DNA from: Eriocheir sinensis
Taxonomy: Eukaryota > Arthropoda > Malacostraca > Decapoda > Varunidae
Assembly (NCBI RefSeq): GCF_024679095.1
Contig: NC_066517.1
Location: 2,437,199-2,501,198, forward strand
Direction of reading: 5' to 3'
Length of the DNA: 64,000 bases
This document shows, one piece after another, positions 41,254-53,924 of this stretch. A program made the translations under genes and the position numbers. Numbering within the stretch: position 1 is the first letter of the stretch; the number at the start of each line of letters is the position of its first letter. Below the pieces are notes generated by a model. It did not search any database and was not told the origin of the DNA. It saw nothing but the letters and a program-made list of their open reading frames with translations.

Positions 41254-41290
41254 ATAGTAGTAATAGTATATAGTAGTAGTAGTAGTAGGC
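40970..41290. repeat. Trinucleotide cluster (TTG)n(GGT)n, (CAA)n, (AGT)n
   Basis: TTG/GGT 40975-41030, CAA 41096-41145, AGT with GGT interruptions 41193-41290. The gln- and ser-run ORF (41067-41273) is an artefact. Confidence 0.95.
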
Positions 41291-41334
41291 TATACCCAAC
41301 ATGTTAACTTGCTCTCAATAACATGAAAATCGCT

Positions 41335-41480
41335 TCTTCTTCTTCTTCTTCTTCTTCTTCCTTCGTCCTTCTTCTTTTTCTTCTTCTATTCTTCTCCTAC
41401 TTTTTCTTCTCCTTCAATTAACTACTTCCTCCTTTTCTTCTTCTCCTTCAATTAACTAATTCCTCCTTTTCTTCTTCGTC
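41335..41480. repeat. (CTT)n-rich tract with a short duplication
   Basis: cttcttctt runs, then ccttcaattaactactt.ctcctttt duplicated at about 41411 and 41446. Confidence 0.85.
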
Positions 41481-41660
41481 GTCTTATGAAAGTAAATGGT
41501 AGTGAAGAAGCAAGTGTGGAAGCTAACGAAGACAAAAAAAAGAGTTAAGAAACTGCCGTTGGGTTATGAGAGAGCAATGAGACGGCGGTGTTGACGTGGA
41601 ATAAGTGAACGAGAGATGAGAACGTTAGCCTAGTTTACTTAATAGGTGTCTGGGTTGCAT

Positions 41661-44453
41661 CTTCACAATTCTTTACCATCCTTCACTATTCTTCACTACC
41701 CTTCGCTGTTCTTCACTATCCTTCACTGTTCTTCACTATCCTTCACTCTTCTTCACTATTCTTCACTACCCTTCATTATTCTTCACTATCCTTCACTGTT
41801 CTTCACTATCCTTCACTGTTCTTCACTATCCTTCACTGTTCTTCACTATCCTTCACTATTCTTCACTACCCTTCATTATTCTTCACTATCCTTCACTGTT
41901 CTTCACTATCCTTCACTATTCTTCACTACCCTTCATTATTCTTCACTATCCTTCACTGTTCTTCACTATCCTTCACTGTTCTTCACTATCCTTCACTGTT
42001 CTTCACTATCTTTCACTGTTCTTCACTATCCTTCACTATTCTTCACTACCCTTCATTATTCTTCACTACCCTTCACTGTTCTTCACTATCTTTCACTATC
42101 CTTCACTGTTCTTCACTGTTCTTCACTATCCTTCACTCTTCCTCACTATTCTTCACTATCCTTCACTATTCTTCACTGTTCTTCACTATCCTTCACTGTT
42201 CTTCACTATCCTTCACTGTTCTTCACTATCCTTCACTATTCTTCACTACCCTTCACTATTCTTCACTACCCTTTATTATTCTTCACTACCCTTCATTATT
42301 CTTCACTATCCTTCACTGTTCTTCACTATCCTTCACTGTTCTTCACTATCCTTCACTGTTCTTCACTATCCTTCACTGTTCTTCACTATCCTTCACTATT
42401 CTTCACTACCCTTCATTATTCTTCACTACCCTTCACTGTTCTTCACTATCCTTCACTGTTCTTCACTGTTCTTCACTATCCTTCACTGTTCTTCACTATC
42501 CTTCACTCTTCCTCACTATTCTTCACTACCCTTCATTATTCTTCACTATCCTTCACTATTCTTCACTATCCTTCACTGTTCTTCACTATCCTTCACTGTT
42601 CTTCACTATCCTTCACTGTTCTTCACTAGCCTTCACTGTTCTTCACTATCCTTCACTGTTCTTCACTATCCTTCATTATTCTTCACTATCCTTCATTATT
42701 CTTCACTATCCTTCACTATTCTTCACTACCCTTCATTATTCTTCACTACCCTTCATTATTCTTCACTATCCTTCACTATTCTTCACTACCCTTCATTATT
42801 CTTCACTATCCTTCACTATTCTTCACTACCCTTCATTATTCTTCACTACCCTTCATTATTCTTCACTATCCTTCACTGTTCTTCACTATCCTTCACTGTT
42901 CTTCACTACCCTTCATTATTCTTCACTATCCTTCACTGTTCTTCACTATCCTTCACTGTTCTTCACTATCCTTCACTATTCTTCACTACCCTTCATTATT
43001 CTTCACTATCCTTCACTATTCTTCACTACCCTTCATTATTCTTCACTACCCTTCATTATTCTTCACTATCCTTCACTATTCTTCACTACCCTTCATTATT
43101 CTTCACTACCCTTCATTATTCTTCACTACCCTTCATTATTCTTCACTACCCTTCATTATTCTTCACTATCCTTCACTATTCTTCACTACCCTTCATTATT
43201 CTTCACTATCCTTCACTATTCTTCATTACGCTTCATTATTCTTCACTATCCTTCATTATTCTTCACTATCCTTCATTATTCTTCACTATCCTTCACAGTT
43301 CTTCACTATCCCTCATTATTCTTCACTATCCTTCACAGTTCTTCACTATCCTTCACTATTCTTCACTACCCTTCATTATTCTTCACTATCCTTCACTATT
43401 CTTCACTACCCTTCATTATTCTTCACTACCCTTCATTATTCTTCACTACCCTTCATTATTCTTCACTACCCTTCATTATTCTTCACTACCCTTCATTATT
43501 CTTCACTACCCTTCATTATTCTTCACTATCCTTCATTATTCTTCACTACCCTTCATTATTCTTCACTATCCTTCATTATTATTCACTACCCTTCATTATT
43601 CTTCACTATCCTTCACTGTTCTTCACTACCCTTCATTATTCTTCACTACCCTTCATTATTCTTCACTACCCTTCATTATTCTTCACTACCCTTCATTATT
43701 CTTCACTACCCTTCATTATTCTTCACTATCCTTCATTATTCTTCACAATCCTTCACTATTCTTCACTACCCTTCATTATTCTTCACTACCCTTCATTATT
43801 CTTCACTATCGTTCACTGTTCTTCACTATCCTTCACTGTTCTTCACTATCCTTCACTGTTCTTCACTATCCTTCACTATTCTTCACTACCCTTCATTATA
43901 TTTCACTATCCTTCACTGTTCTTCACTATCCTTCACTGTTCTTCACTATCCTTCGTTATTTTTCACTATCCTTCATTATATTTCACTATCCTTCACTGTT
44001 CTTCACTGTTCTTCACTATCCTTCACTGTTCTTCACTATCCTTCATTATTCTTCACTATCCTTCACTGTTCTTCACTATCCTTCACTATTCTTCACTACC
44101 CTTCATTATATTTCACTATCCTTCACTGTTCTTCACTATCCTTCACTGTTCTTCACTATCCTTCACTGTTCTTCACCATCCTTCACTGTTCTTCACTACC
44201 TTTCATTATTCTTCACTATCCTTCATTATTCTTCACTATCCTTCACTATTCTTCACTACCCTTCATTATTCTTCACTATCCTTCACTGTTCTTCACTATT
44301 CTTCACTGTTCTTCACTATTCTTCACTACCCTTCATTATTCTTCACTATCCTTCACTGTTCTTCACTGTTCTAAACTATTCTTCACTATTCTTCATTATT
44401 TTTTACTACCCTTCATTATTCTTCACTATCTTTCACTGTTCTTTACTACCCTT
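41661..44453. repeat. 20-bp minisatellite, array 2 (2.8 kb)
   Basis: About 140 units of cttcactatccttcactgtt and variants (ctattcttcactacccttca, attatt). It holds the 20-bp register through most of the array, with internal 10-bp similarity (ttcact). Larger blocks repeat in runs, for example many consecutive cttcactacccttcattatt units near 43081-43700. Leu-His-Tyr-Ser ORFs are artefacts. Confidence 0.98.
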
Positions 44454-44611
44454 TGTGTCTGGGCTTGCATTTGTATAGTTTGAAGTGTTGATAGGCTTTC
44501 ATATATATAATTTAAGAAGTGTTTGTGATAGCATATATGTAAGTTAGTGAGAGCTTGGGCCTGCATTTATTAGATATTTAAGAAGGTCAAGTTAGCAGCG
44601 ACGAACATGCT

Positions 44612-44613
<2 letters not shown>

Positions 44614-44666
<53 letters not shown>

Positions 44667-44720
44667 ACACACACACGCACACACACGCACATACCTTTGC
44701 ACCCCCCCCCCGCCCCCCCC
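44614..44720. repeat. (AC)n microsatellite and poly(C)
   Basis: (AC) 44614-44670 with later acacgc variants, and a C-rich run acccccccccc at 44700-44719. Confidence 0.95.
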
Positions 44721-44857
44721 GACGACAACAACAACAACAACGAGGTCAGAACAATCAGTCAACACGATTCCATGAAAACAGACAAACATATCCACGTCAG
44801 ACAGACAGGCAGACAGATAGACAAGCAGACTGACGGAAAGTTCTCTCTTGCCTACAT

Positions 44858-45125
44858 TGTAATAATAATAATAATAATAATAGTAATGACAAGAATAATA
44901 ATAGTAATAATAATAATAAAAAGAAGATGAAAAAGACGAAAGGGACGAAGAAAAAGAAAAGAAGAAAACATTAAGAAAAATAATGAAAAGAAGAAAAAAT
45001 AGGAAAATGAAGAAAAATAAGAACAAAAGATGAAAAAAAAGAAAAACAAGGATATAAAAGCAAAAGGAATTAGAAAAAGAAAAAAAAGAAAAAGAAATAA
45101 AATAGGAGAAGGAGACGGAGAAGAA
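44858..45125. repeat. (AAT)n and GAAA-rich tract
   Basis: (AAT) runs 44859-44915 followed by gaagaaaa-type purine sequence. Confidence 0.9.
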
Positions 45126-45239
45126 AATGACGAGGACGAAGAACAAGTTGACAGTAGATCTAGGAAGCTTGTAGTGTTTAGGAACTTTTTGTTTTCGCTT
45201 CACCAATAACTATAATGGGCGTGTCCTTGGCGGAGGATG

Positions 45240-45500
45240 ATGAAGAAGAAGAGGAGGAGTAGGAGGAGGAGGAGGAGGAGGAGGCTATGGGGGAAGATAA
45301 TGAGGGTGGCGAAGGAGGAATACGAAGGGCAACTTGTAGAAGGTGGTCATTCAGGATAGGCAGTAGTAGTAGTAGTAGTAGTAGTAGTAGCAGTAGTTGT
45401 TGTAATAGTAGTAGGAGAAGGAAGCGGAAGAGTGATAGTAGTAGTAGTAGTAGTAGTTATAGTAGTAGCAGTAGTAGTAGTAGTAGTAGTAGTAGTAGGC
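45240..45500. repeat. (GGA)n and (AGT)n trinucleotide arrays
   Basis: GGA 45243-45282; AGT 45361-45420 and 45433-45498. Ser-run ORF is an artefact. Confidence 0.95.
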
Positions 45501-45892
45501 TAAGGGTGACGAAGAAAATCAAAGGAAAATCATATCCCATTGTGTTAGGCTTTAGATTAGGAGAGGCTGAAATATGTCCCTTTCCGTCCTTTTTAATCGA
45601 GTTCTTAACTGTTCTGTAATACACTATACACAAATTTATTCATAAGTTTTCAAAGTATGGGCGCTAAAACGTATATAATTGTGGAAGTATGAGCAATGAG
45701 AGTAATGAGTGAAGGGAGTCTTGGAAAGTAGGGTAATGGGTAAAAAATCGGTGGTAGTCCCTGCATTACTATCATTTGTAGTAGCAGTTGTAGTAGTGGT
45801 AGTAATAGTGGTAGTAGTCCGTTCCCTGCAATTATTATGGGTTAGAAAAAGGAAAATATGAGGTTTTGGGTACGACAGTTTGGCAACGTTAA

Positions 45893-46375
45893 ATTCACGG
45901 TACTACCACACGACCTTCACATCCTACCTCTGTCCTGACTCACCTCACCTTCCCTTACCTGCCTCCCTATACAGTAATTCTTTCTTCTTGTTCGTCTTGT
46001 TCTTTTTCTTTTTTCTTTTCTTTTTCTTGTTCTTTTTCTTTTTCTTTTTCTTTTTCTTCTTTTTCTTCATTTTCTTCATTTTCTTCTTTTTCTTCATTTT
46101 CTTTTTCTTTTTCTTTTTTCTTTTTTCTTTTTCTTCTTTCTTTTTCTTCTCTTTCTTCTTCTTCTTCTTCTTCTTCTTCTTCTTCTTCTTCTCCTTCTCT
46201 TTCTTCTTTCATCTTCTTCTTCTTCTTCTTTTTCTTGTTCTTGTTCTTCATTTTCTTCTGAGTACGATAATATTTGGTCACCTGAAATTCACATCATCAC
46301 ACGTCCTTCACATCCCACCTCTGGCCTGTCTCCTCTCACCTTTCCTTACCTGCCTCCCTTACCTGCCACCTTCGC
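45893..46375. repeat. (TTC)n tract bracketed by an 80-bp direct repeat
   Basis: aaattcac...ccttcacatcctacctctg at 45890-45935 and gaaattcac...ccttcacatcccacctctg at 46280-46322 are diverged direct repeats. About 270 bp of TTC/TTTTC lies between them (45978-46255). Confidence 0.85.
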
Positions 46376-46379
46376 CTCG

Positions 46380-47460
46380 CCAGTAATCACAGGCCGCGCC
46401 CAGACCTGCCTCCCTCGCCTCCTTGTCTGAATGAAAGGTTACGCCAAGTGCTGGTGGTCACACGCCCTTATTACGAAGGATGATGATTGTTCTAGTTCTT
46501 GTTTTTTTATTTTTTTTATTTCCATGTTTTAGTGGCCATATTTGGTAATCGTTTTGTTTTGTTGTTTTGGTTCTGTAGATTTGTTTTGTTCTTGTTTGGT
46601 TAGAATTTGGTGGTTTTTAGTTTTCTCTTTTGTTTGTTTGTTTGTTTGTGTGATCTTATTTTGTGTTCGTTTTTACTTTGTTTAACTTTATTTCATTATT
46701 AACTTAATTATGTTTTCATTTTTACTTATTTTTTTAACCTATTTTTGACCTTATGACCTGACAGTATGACGTTTGTTTTTATTTGCTTGACCTTATTTTT
46801 TATTATTAAGTTTATTTCATTTTTAGTTTTCCGTAACTTTATTTTTTGTTTTGAACTTTTTGTGTTTTCGTTTATTTATTTATTTAGTTTTATTTACATG
46901 TTTACAATTCGATTTTTTTTTTTTTTTCTTTTTTATGACCTTATATGGCGCTCACTTTTACTTTAAAAATTTTATCATATCTGTTTATTTTGCTTTATTG
47001 TTGTTTATTCTGTTTGAATTTTTTATTTACTTGTTTAAAATTCGAAGGGTTTATTTTGCTTGTTAATGATCTTGTATGGCGCTTGTGCTTATTTCCTTGT
47101 AATCTTTTTTATCTTTAACTGTTTATATTGTTTTTATCTATATTTATTTTTTAACTGATTTTTTAATTTACTCGTTTACTCTTTGATGTCTAAGTTATTA
47201 TTTTTTACACGCCCATAACTTCGACCCCTTCATTCATTTATACATCTTTTTGGTTTATGTTTGTATTTACTTATTGTCAAGCTCCTTCTTCATATATATT
47301 CGTCAGGAGTCGTAGGTCCATATTCTCAGGACTTGCACTCCCATATTTGGTAAGGCTTTGGCAGAGCTGTGTTAGTAAGAATGCCATGGGTAGCTTTATG
47401 AGCCTAGTGATAGTTCGACGAGGCTTCTGCAACATGAATGTGAAAAACGCTCATGAGAAT
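46380..47460. other. T-rich unassigned sequence
   Basis: Runs of ttttattt without a fixed period to about 47200. No gene seen. Confidence 0.35.
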
Positions 47461-47465
47461 CCGAC

Positions 47466-47497
47466 TAGAGAGAGAGAGAGAGAGTGGGGCGCGCGTG

Positions 47498-47539
<42 letters not shown>

Positions 47540-47605
47540 TTGACCTTAAATAATCCTTCAAGATGTGCGATGATTTTATTTGCATTTGTTACAAGGGGGA
47601 TTATC

Positions 47606-47661
<56 letters not shown>

Positions 47662-47727
47662 GCCCAGTACCCAAGGTTGCCCACTGAAGCCGAAAAACAA
47701 TTGCGCACCGCTGTCTCCATGGCGCCG

Positions 47728-47777
<50 letters not shown>
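47466..47777. repeat. Microsatellite cluster (GA)n, (GT)n, (GA)n, (CA)n
   Basis: (GA) 47466-47484, (GT) 47500-47537, (GA) 47608-47658, (CA) 47730-47777. Confidence 0.95.
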
Positions 47778-47780
<3 letters not shown>

Positions 47781-47829
47781 GGAGAAAGGAAGGATGTTGG
47801 TGGGTGTTGTTACTGTATAATTATTTTTT

Positions 47830-48218
47830 TAGTTGTTTTTCTTTTCCTTTTTCTTGTTCTTGTTTTGTTCTTCTTTTTGTTTTTGTTCTTGTTTTGTTGT
47901 TGTTTTCTTTTTCTTGTTGTTGCTGTTTTCTTTTTCTTCTTGTTGTTGTTCTTCTCGTTCTTCTTTTTCTTTATCTCTTTTTTTTCTTTTGTTCATTTTT
48001 TTCCTTCTTTCTCTTCATCTTCTTCTTCTTCTTCTTCTTCTTCTTCGTCATCGTCTTCGTCTTCATCGTCATCATCATCATCTTCATCATCATCATCTTC
48101 ATCATCTTCATCATCATCATCATCTTCATCTTCATCTTCATCTTCATCTTCTTCATCTTCATCGTCATCATCATCATCTTCATCATCTTCATCTTCATAT
48201 TCATCTTCATCTTCATCT

Positions 48219-48290
<72 letters not shown>
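47830..48290. repeat. TTGTTC tract, (CTT/CAT)n array and (CT)n
   Basis: ttcttgttcttg motifs 47835-47980, ctt then cat/ctt trinucleotides 48015-48222, (CT) 48223-48289. Confidence 0.95.
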
Positions 48291-48292
<2 letters not shown>

Positions 48293-48659
48293 TCCTTCCC
48301 GACCTTCCATGGTTTCCCGGTAGCGTCAGCTCGGAAGTCAACCCACACCGGCTTACACTGGCTTCGTTATAGAGGTAGAAAGAATGACGGAAGCGGTTAC
48401 GAGATTCTTTTTTGATGCAGTTCCGCGTTATTAAGAACTTCCCGTAACTCTCTTTGTGTATAGGTAAAGACACGCATCCTTGCAGACACGCACGTGGGCT
48501 CTCTCTCTCGCTCGCTCGCTCGCTGGGTCGGTCGCTTACTCACTCCTTTTTTTTCCGTCCGTTCTTTCGTTTTCGTTTCTTGTCCTCTCTGGTTTCATTT
48601 CCCTTTCCGGCGTTATTTGTTTTGTGTGTTGAGAACTGATGTAACTCTTTTCCTTCTTT

Positions 48660-48905
48660 TTCTATCTATCTTTCTATCAATCTTTCTATCCTGCATTTCA
48701 TTTTTCATCGTCAACATTTTACTCATTAATCTATTCATCTATAACTATCTATCCATTTCTCTCTATCTAGCTGTCTATCAATTTTCTATGTACCTATCTG
48801 TCTGTATATCTATTGTAGCTTCAAAGTAGTTAAGTCGTGACCACCCTCTATGTACCTGTCTGTCTGTATGTCTATTCTAGCCTCAAAGTAGTTTAATTGT
48901 GACCA
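48660..48905. repeat. (TATC)n-like degenerate tract and a short direct repeat
   Basis: tctatctatctttctatc motifs 48660-48815. The piece tctatgtacctatctgtctg is repeated at about 48786 and 48847 with the following cttcaaagtagtt. Confidence 0.75.
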
Positions 48906-49119
48906 CCCATCGTATCTCGTCTCGTGTTTGTGCCAGGCGTGACGTTCCTTAATAAACTTTCTCCAACGCACTGAACAATGGACAGAGGCGGAGAGCGATG
49001 CCCTGCCAAAGTACGTGTGTGTGTGTGTGTGTGTGTAGGTAGGTAGGTCAGCCACTATACAGGACAGTGGACAGGAACATGTGTGAAGGGCGGGGCAGGG
49101 GAAGCCTTTGTTTGCGTGA

Positions 49120-49250
49120 CGGCTGGAAGGCAGGACAGGATACAAGCTAATGTCATTGGTCACGTCATTTGTCACGGCCCGGCCTGCTTCCAGAGATCTA
49201 GTGCGGGGCAGTTCGCCTAACCAGTAGTAGCGGGAGTCTTGTGGGGTTAT
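49120..49250. promoter_or_regulatory. CRE-like cluster (weak)
   Basis: attggtcacgtcatttgtcacg at about 49155-49176 combines an inverted CCAAT with a TCACGTCA half-site, in a patch more GC-rich than its surroundings. No gene follows. Confidence 0.2.
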
Positions 49251-49514
49251 TTATCATCTAATCAATACCCCGCGTGGCAGAGAGAGGGGGGGGGTAGGGG
49301 GTTGTATTTGTGGTTATCTTGTCCTCCTTCGCCGCTGGTTTCTCAATCGGTCACACGTGTTTATTTTTTTTGCTTGTTGTTGTTATTGTTCCCTGATTGT
49401 TTGCCACTTGAATGTTTTTTTTTTTGTGTGTGTGTGTGGTTGGTTTTAATATTAGTTTTCTTTTCCGCTTTCCTGTTTGTTTTGGTGATGGTTTTTTTAT
49501 GAATTCTTTCGATC

Positions 49515-49563
49515 TCATTTCTACTATTATCACTACTACTACTGCTATTACTACTACTGCTAT

Positions 49564-49615
<52 letters not shown>

Positions 49616-49680
49616 GCTGCTGCTATTACTACTACTACTACGACTACTACTACTACTACGACTACTACTACTGCTGCTAT

Positions 49681-49723
<43 letters not shown>

Positions 49724-49735
49724 GCGTCACAAATA
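49515..49735. repeat. (ACT)n trinucleotide array
   Basis: ACT units with GCT and ACG interruptions over about 220 bp; Thr-run ORF is an artefact. Confidence 0.97.
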
Positions 49736-49879
49736 CTACCATCCAGAATAAATATTTAATGACTTATTTGCATGATTTTAAGTGTTTTTTCTCTCTATAA
49801 TGTTTAATTCTCCTTTCACTTATGCATCCTTCCTGTGTCAAATCTTTTAGTGTGCTCCTCTCCTTCTCCTTACGAATGA

Positions 49880-50400
49880 TGTTCTTTTTTCCCTTCCTCT
49901 TTTCCTCCTTTTCTCATCATTTTTATATCCATCTACCTCAGACATTTCCTTCGTTTCACTTCCTTCCCTCTCATTTTTACTTCCATCCCTTCCTGTCTTT
50001 CCTCCTCCCATCTTTACTTTCCTCTTTCCTATTCCTCCCATTTTTACTTCCATCCCTTCCTGCCTTTCCTCCTGCATATCTTTATTTTCCTCTTTCCCCT
50101 TTCTTTCCTATCACTACCATCTTTACCTCCATCCCATTCCTGTCTTCCCTCCTGCTCCCATCTATACTTTCCTCTCCTCTTTCCTCTTTCTTTCCTATTC
50201 CTCCCATTTTTACTTCCATCCCCTTTCTGCCTTTCCTCCTCCTCTCTTCTTTCCTCTTTCTTTCCTATCCCTCCCATCTTTACTTCCATCCCTTCCTGCC
50301 TTTCCCTCTTCTCCCATCTTTACTTCCATCCTTTCCCATCTTCTTTCCTTCCTTTCTTCTTTCCCTCCCATCTTCACTTCCTGCTTTTTCTTGCTTTCTT
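49880..50400. repeat. Pyrimidine-rich degenerate array
   Basis: Motif cccatttttacttccatccc recurs with changes at about 49970, 50037, 50120, 50205, 50274 and 50315, separated by ctttcctcc filler. Confidence 0.8.
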
Positions 50401-50425
50401 AGTTGGCTACTGGGCGGGGATCACG

Positions 50426-50429
<4 letters not shown>

Positions 50430-50461
<32 letters not shown>

Positions 50462-50561
50462 TAAGGACACACGAGGGTACACGCCACAAAAAGGTTAGGT
50501 AATGTGTCACGTAATATATGGTTTGATAGGCTTACATCACACGACATAACACTTGCGACCT

Positions 50562-50622
<61 letters not shown>

Positions 50623-50654
50623 AAATATTCACCACTTGTGTTAACTTTTCCCAG

Positions 50655-50691
<37 letters not shown>

Positions 50692-50755
50692 ATTCCAAAG
50701 TGTAGGGGTAGTAGTAGTAGTAGTAGTAGTAGTCGTAGTAGTCGTGGTAGAAACT
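50430..50755. repeat. Microsatellite cluster (AC)n, (CT)n, (GT)n, (AGT)n
   Basis: (AC) 50430-50459, (CT) 50564-50619, (GT) 50656-50690, (AGT) 50708-50750. Confidence 0.95.
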
Positions 50756-50999
50756 GTAAATCCACACGTCTTTATTTATTTTTCATCATATATCATTTAA
50801 ACACAATATTTTTTCCACTATTATTTACAAACACTATTATCTTTATGGTTCTCTCAAGTTGCCAGCTCTCTACCTTCCTACCGACGTGAGCGATACGGAG
50901 GGGAGATAAGACTGAAGGGGCGGGAAAGGAGAAACCAAAACTGCTGGGCCTTATCGGACTCACGAGAGCTATCTGTTATGAAGTGACGTCTGTTATTAG

Positions 51000-51840
51000 G
51001 CGCGTGCTGGGTAACGTGGGAAAGGAAGGAGATGGGAGGAAGAATGAGAAGATGGAAGGTAGGAAGGGAAGGGACTAAAGATGAGAGCAGGAGGAAAAAC
51101 AATGGAAGGGAAAAAAAAAAGAGATGGGAATATACTGAAAGGAGGTAGAAAGGGAAAGGAATAAGGATGGGAGGGAAGGAAGAAAGGATGTAAGGCAGGG
51201 AATGAATAAATAGGAGCAGAAGAAAAGGAAACAAAAATGGAGGGAAGTAAAGATGGAAGTGAAGGAAGGAAGTAATAAGGATGGAACAGCAGAGGTAAAA
51301 GAAGGAAGGGAAGGAAGTAAAAATGGGAGCAGTAGGAAAACGAAGGAATGGAGGGAAGATGGAAGGGAAGAGGAAAGGAAGGAAGGAAGGGATGGGAGAA
51401 TGAGGGACGAGGCAAAGGAAAGAATGAAAGGGAGGAAATATGGGAGGTAAGGAAGAAGAAGAGAAAGGGAAGGAAGATGGGAAGGAAGGAAGGAAGATGG
51501 GAGGGAAGGGAAAGAAGTAAGGATGGGAAGGAAAGAGGAAGGGAGGAAAGGGAGAGAAGTTAGGAGGGGAGGGAAAGAGGAATAGAGGGAAGGGAAGGAA
51601 GTAAGGATGGGAGGGAAAGAGGAATAGAGGGAAGGGAAGGAAGTAATGATGGGAGGGAAAGAGGAAGGGAGGAAAGGGAGGGAAGTAAGGTGGGGAGGGA
51701 AAGAGGAAGGGAGGAAAGGGAAAGGAAGGAAGTAATGATGGGAGGGAAAGAGGAGGAGGAGGGAAGGGAAGGGAAGGAAGTAATGATGGGAGGGAAAGAG
51801 GAGGAGGAGGGAAGGGAAGGGAAAGAGGAAAGGAGGGAAG
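51000..51840. repeat. Purine-rich degenerate array, unit about 50-60 bp at the right end
   Basis: ggaagtaaggatgggaggga and gaaagaggaa.agaggga recur from about 51500 to 51830. Earlier parts are more diverged. Confidence 0.8.
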
Positions 51841-52032
51841 TTAAGAGCTTGCTTGGCCTTATATAATGACTGATCTGTTTTTTTTTGTTTTGTTTGTTTG
51901 TTTGTCTAATGGTTTATATGTTCCTCTGTCGTATATTTCATCAGCTTGTCTCTGTATTATTGTTTTCGTTTATGCCTGTATCTGTTTGTCTGTCAATGCT
52001 TTTTTTTAATGATAGGCTATTGCTCTATCCAA

Positions 52033-52034
<2 letters not shown>

Positions 52035-52100
<66 letters not shown>

Positions 52101-52229
52101 TATATCTTTATTTTTTCCTTTTCTTTCATTTACCTTTTTCTTATTTTGTTTTCGTTTGTTTATTTCATTCTTTCTTTCTTTTTTTATATTTATTATTATT
52201 TTTCTCAACGTCATGTGATTTTGGTTCGG

Positions 52230-52280
<51 letters not shown>
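52035..52280. repeat. Two (CT)n microsatellites
   Basis: (CT) 52036-52096 and 52233-52279. Confidence 0.95.
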
Positions 52281-52282
<2 letters not shown>

Positions 52283-52339
52283 CACGTGACCACCACAATG
52301 TTTTTAAGAAGAAAGTAAAACAAAGGAGCGATTCAGTAT

Positions 52340-53290
52340 TTCATCATCTCTTTATTTCTATTGTTTTTCTTTTCCTTCTTTCTTTCCTTCCTTTTCATCT
52401 TAATCTTTATCTTGTTTTCCTTTATCGACTTCATGATCGCTTTCTTTCATTTTTTTATCTCTTTTTTTCCATCCTATTTTCTTTCTTCTTAACATTTATC
52501 TAGTTTTCCTTGTTGTACTTCATTATCGTTTTCTTTCATCCTTTTTTTAATCTTTTTCCTTCTTTCTTTTTCATCTTAACCAATTATTGAGTTTCTTTCG
52601 TTTTCTTATTATCTTTTTTTCCTTATTTTGCTTTCTTTTCATGGTAACTTTTTCTGATTTGACTTGTTCGGTTTCATGATCATTTTCTTTCATCTTTTTT
52701 ATCTCTTTTTTTCTTCCTTTTTTCTTCCTTCGTCTTTTTAACCAATTATTTAGTTTTCCTCTTCGTCCTAATTATAGTTTTTTTTCCTTATTTTGCTTCC
52801 TTTTCATGGTAACTCTTTCTCTGATTTTACTTTACTTCATGATAATTTTCTTTCATCTTTTTAAATCTTTTTCATTCCTTTCTTCTTTCTTCTTCTTAAC
52901 CAATTATTTAGTTTTCCTTCTTCGTCCTAATTATAGTTTTTTTTTCCTTATTTTGCTTCCTTTTCATGGTAACTCTTTCTCTGATTTTACTTTACTTCAT
53001 GATAATTTTCTTTCATCTTTTTTATCTTTTTTTTTTCCTTCTTTCTCTTCTTCGTCTTAACCAATTATCTAGTTTTCCTCTTCGTCCTAATTACAGTTTT
53101 TTTCTCCTTATTTTGCTTCCTTTTCATGGTAACTAATTTTGCGGTTTTCTTCGTTCGGCTTCATAATTATTTTCTTTCATCTTTTTATCTCTTTTTCCTT
53201 CATTCCTTTTTTCCTTTTCTTTTTAACCAATTATCTAGTTTTCCTTCTTCGTCTTAATTACAGTTTTTTTCTTGCCATCTTCCTTTCTTC
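52340..53290. repeat. T-rich degenerate tandem array, unit about 160 bp
   Basis: ccaattatttagttttcctt then cgtcctaattatag recurs at about 52741, 52899, 53061 and 53226, with ccttttcatggtaact and cttcatgat.attttctttc between. More diverged units extend left to about 52340. Confidence 0.9.
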
Positions 53291-53860
53291 ACCTGAACTC
53301 ATTTTAGTAAGTTTTTTTCCTTGTTCCAATATTTTTTTCATTTTTTGCATTTATTAGTTTGATTTTAAAGCCTTATGATTTTTTTTTATATCATCGTTTT
53401 TATGTATTTTTCATCCTTTATCTGAACTCATTTCCTAGTCTTTCCTTGTTCCAATATTTTCTTTTTTGCATTTATTAGTTTGATTTTAGTGCCTTGTGAT
53501 TATTTTTTCTTTTTTTCTTTCTTTCCTTCTTTCTGTCTTCATCTGAACTCATTTCCTTTTTTTTTTTTTTACATATATGAGTTTAATTTTAATGCCTTAT
53601 GATTTTTTTTAAGCCTGTCGTTTTTTTCTGTTTTTATGTATTTCGTTCTTATGGTACTGGATTATATTTTTTCTTCTACATTATAAGAACTATTTATTTT
53701 TCGTTCTCTCCTCTTCATCGTAACTCATTTTCTAGTTTTTCTTGTTCTGCTAAATTATATATATTAGGCTATCATTTTTTTCTTTCCTTCCTCCTTCCTC
53801 TGAACTCATTTCCTATTTTTTCCTTGTTTCAGTAATTTTCCTGCATTTATCAGTTTAGTT
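53285..53860. repeat. T-rich degenerate array, unit about 120-130 bp
   Basis: ctgaactcatttcctagt, ccttgttccaatatt and gcatttattagtttgatttt recur near 53290, 53418, 53535 and 53805. Confidence 0.75.
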
Positions 53861-53924
53861 TTATTGATTGATTGATTGATAGTTTATTATTGCAGGTAAA
53901 CAACAAGGGAGCGTAAATGGTGTA

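Noticed and set aside
41067..41273. Gln- and Ser-rich small protein
   Set aside because: Trinucleotide CAA and AGT arrays only.
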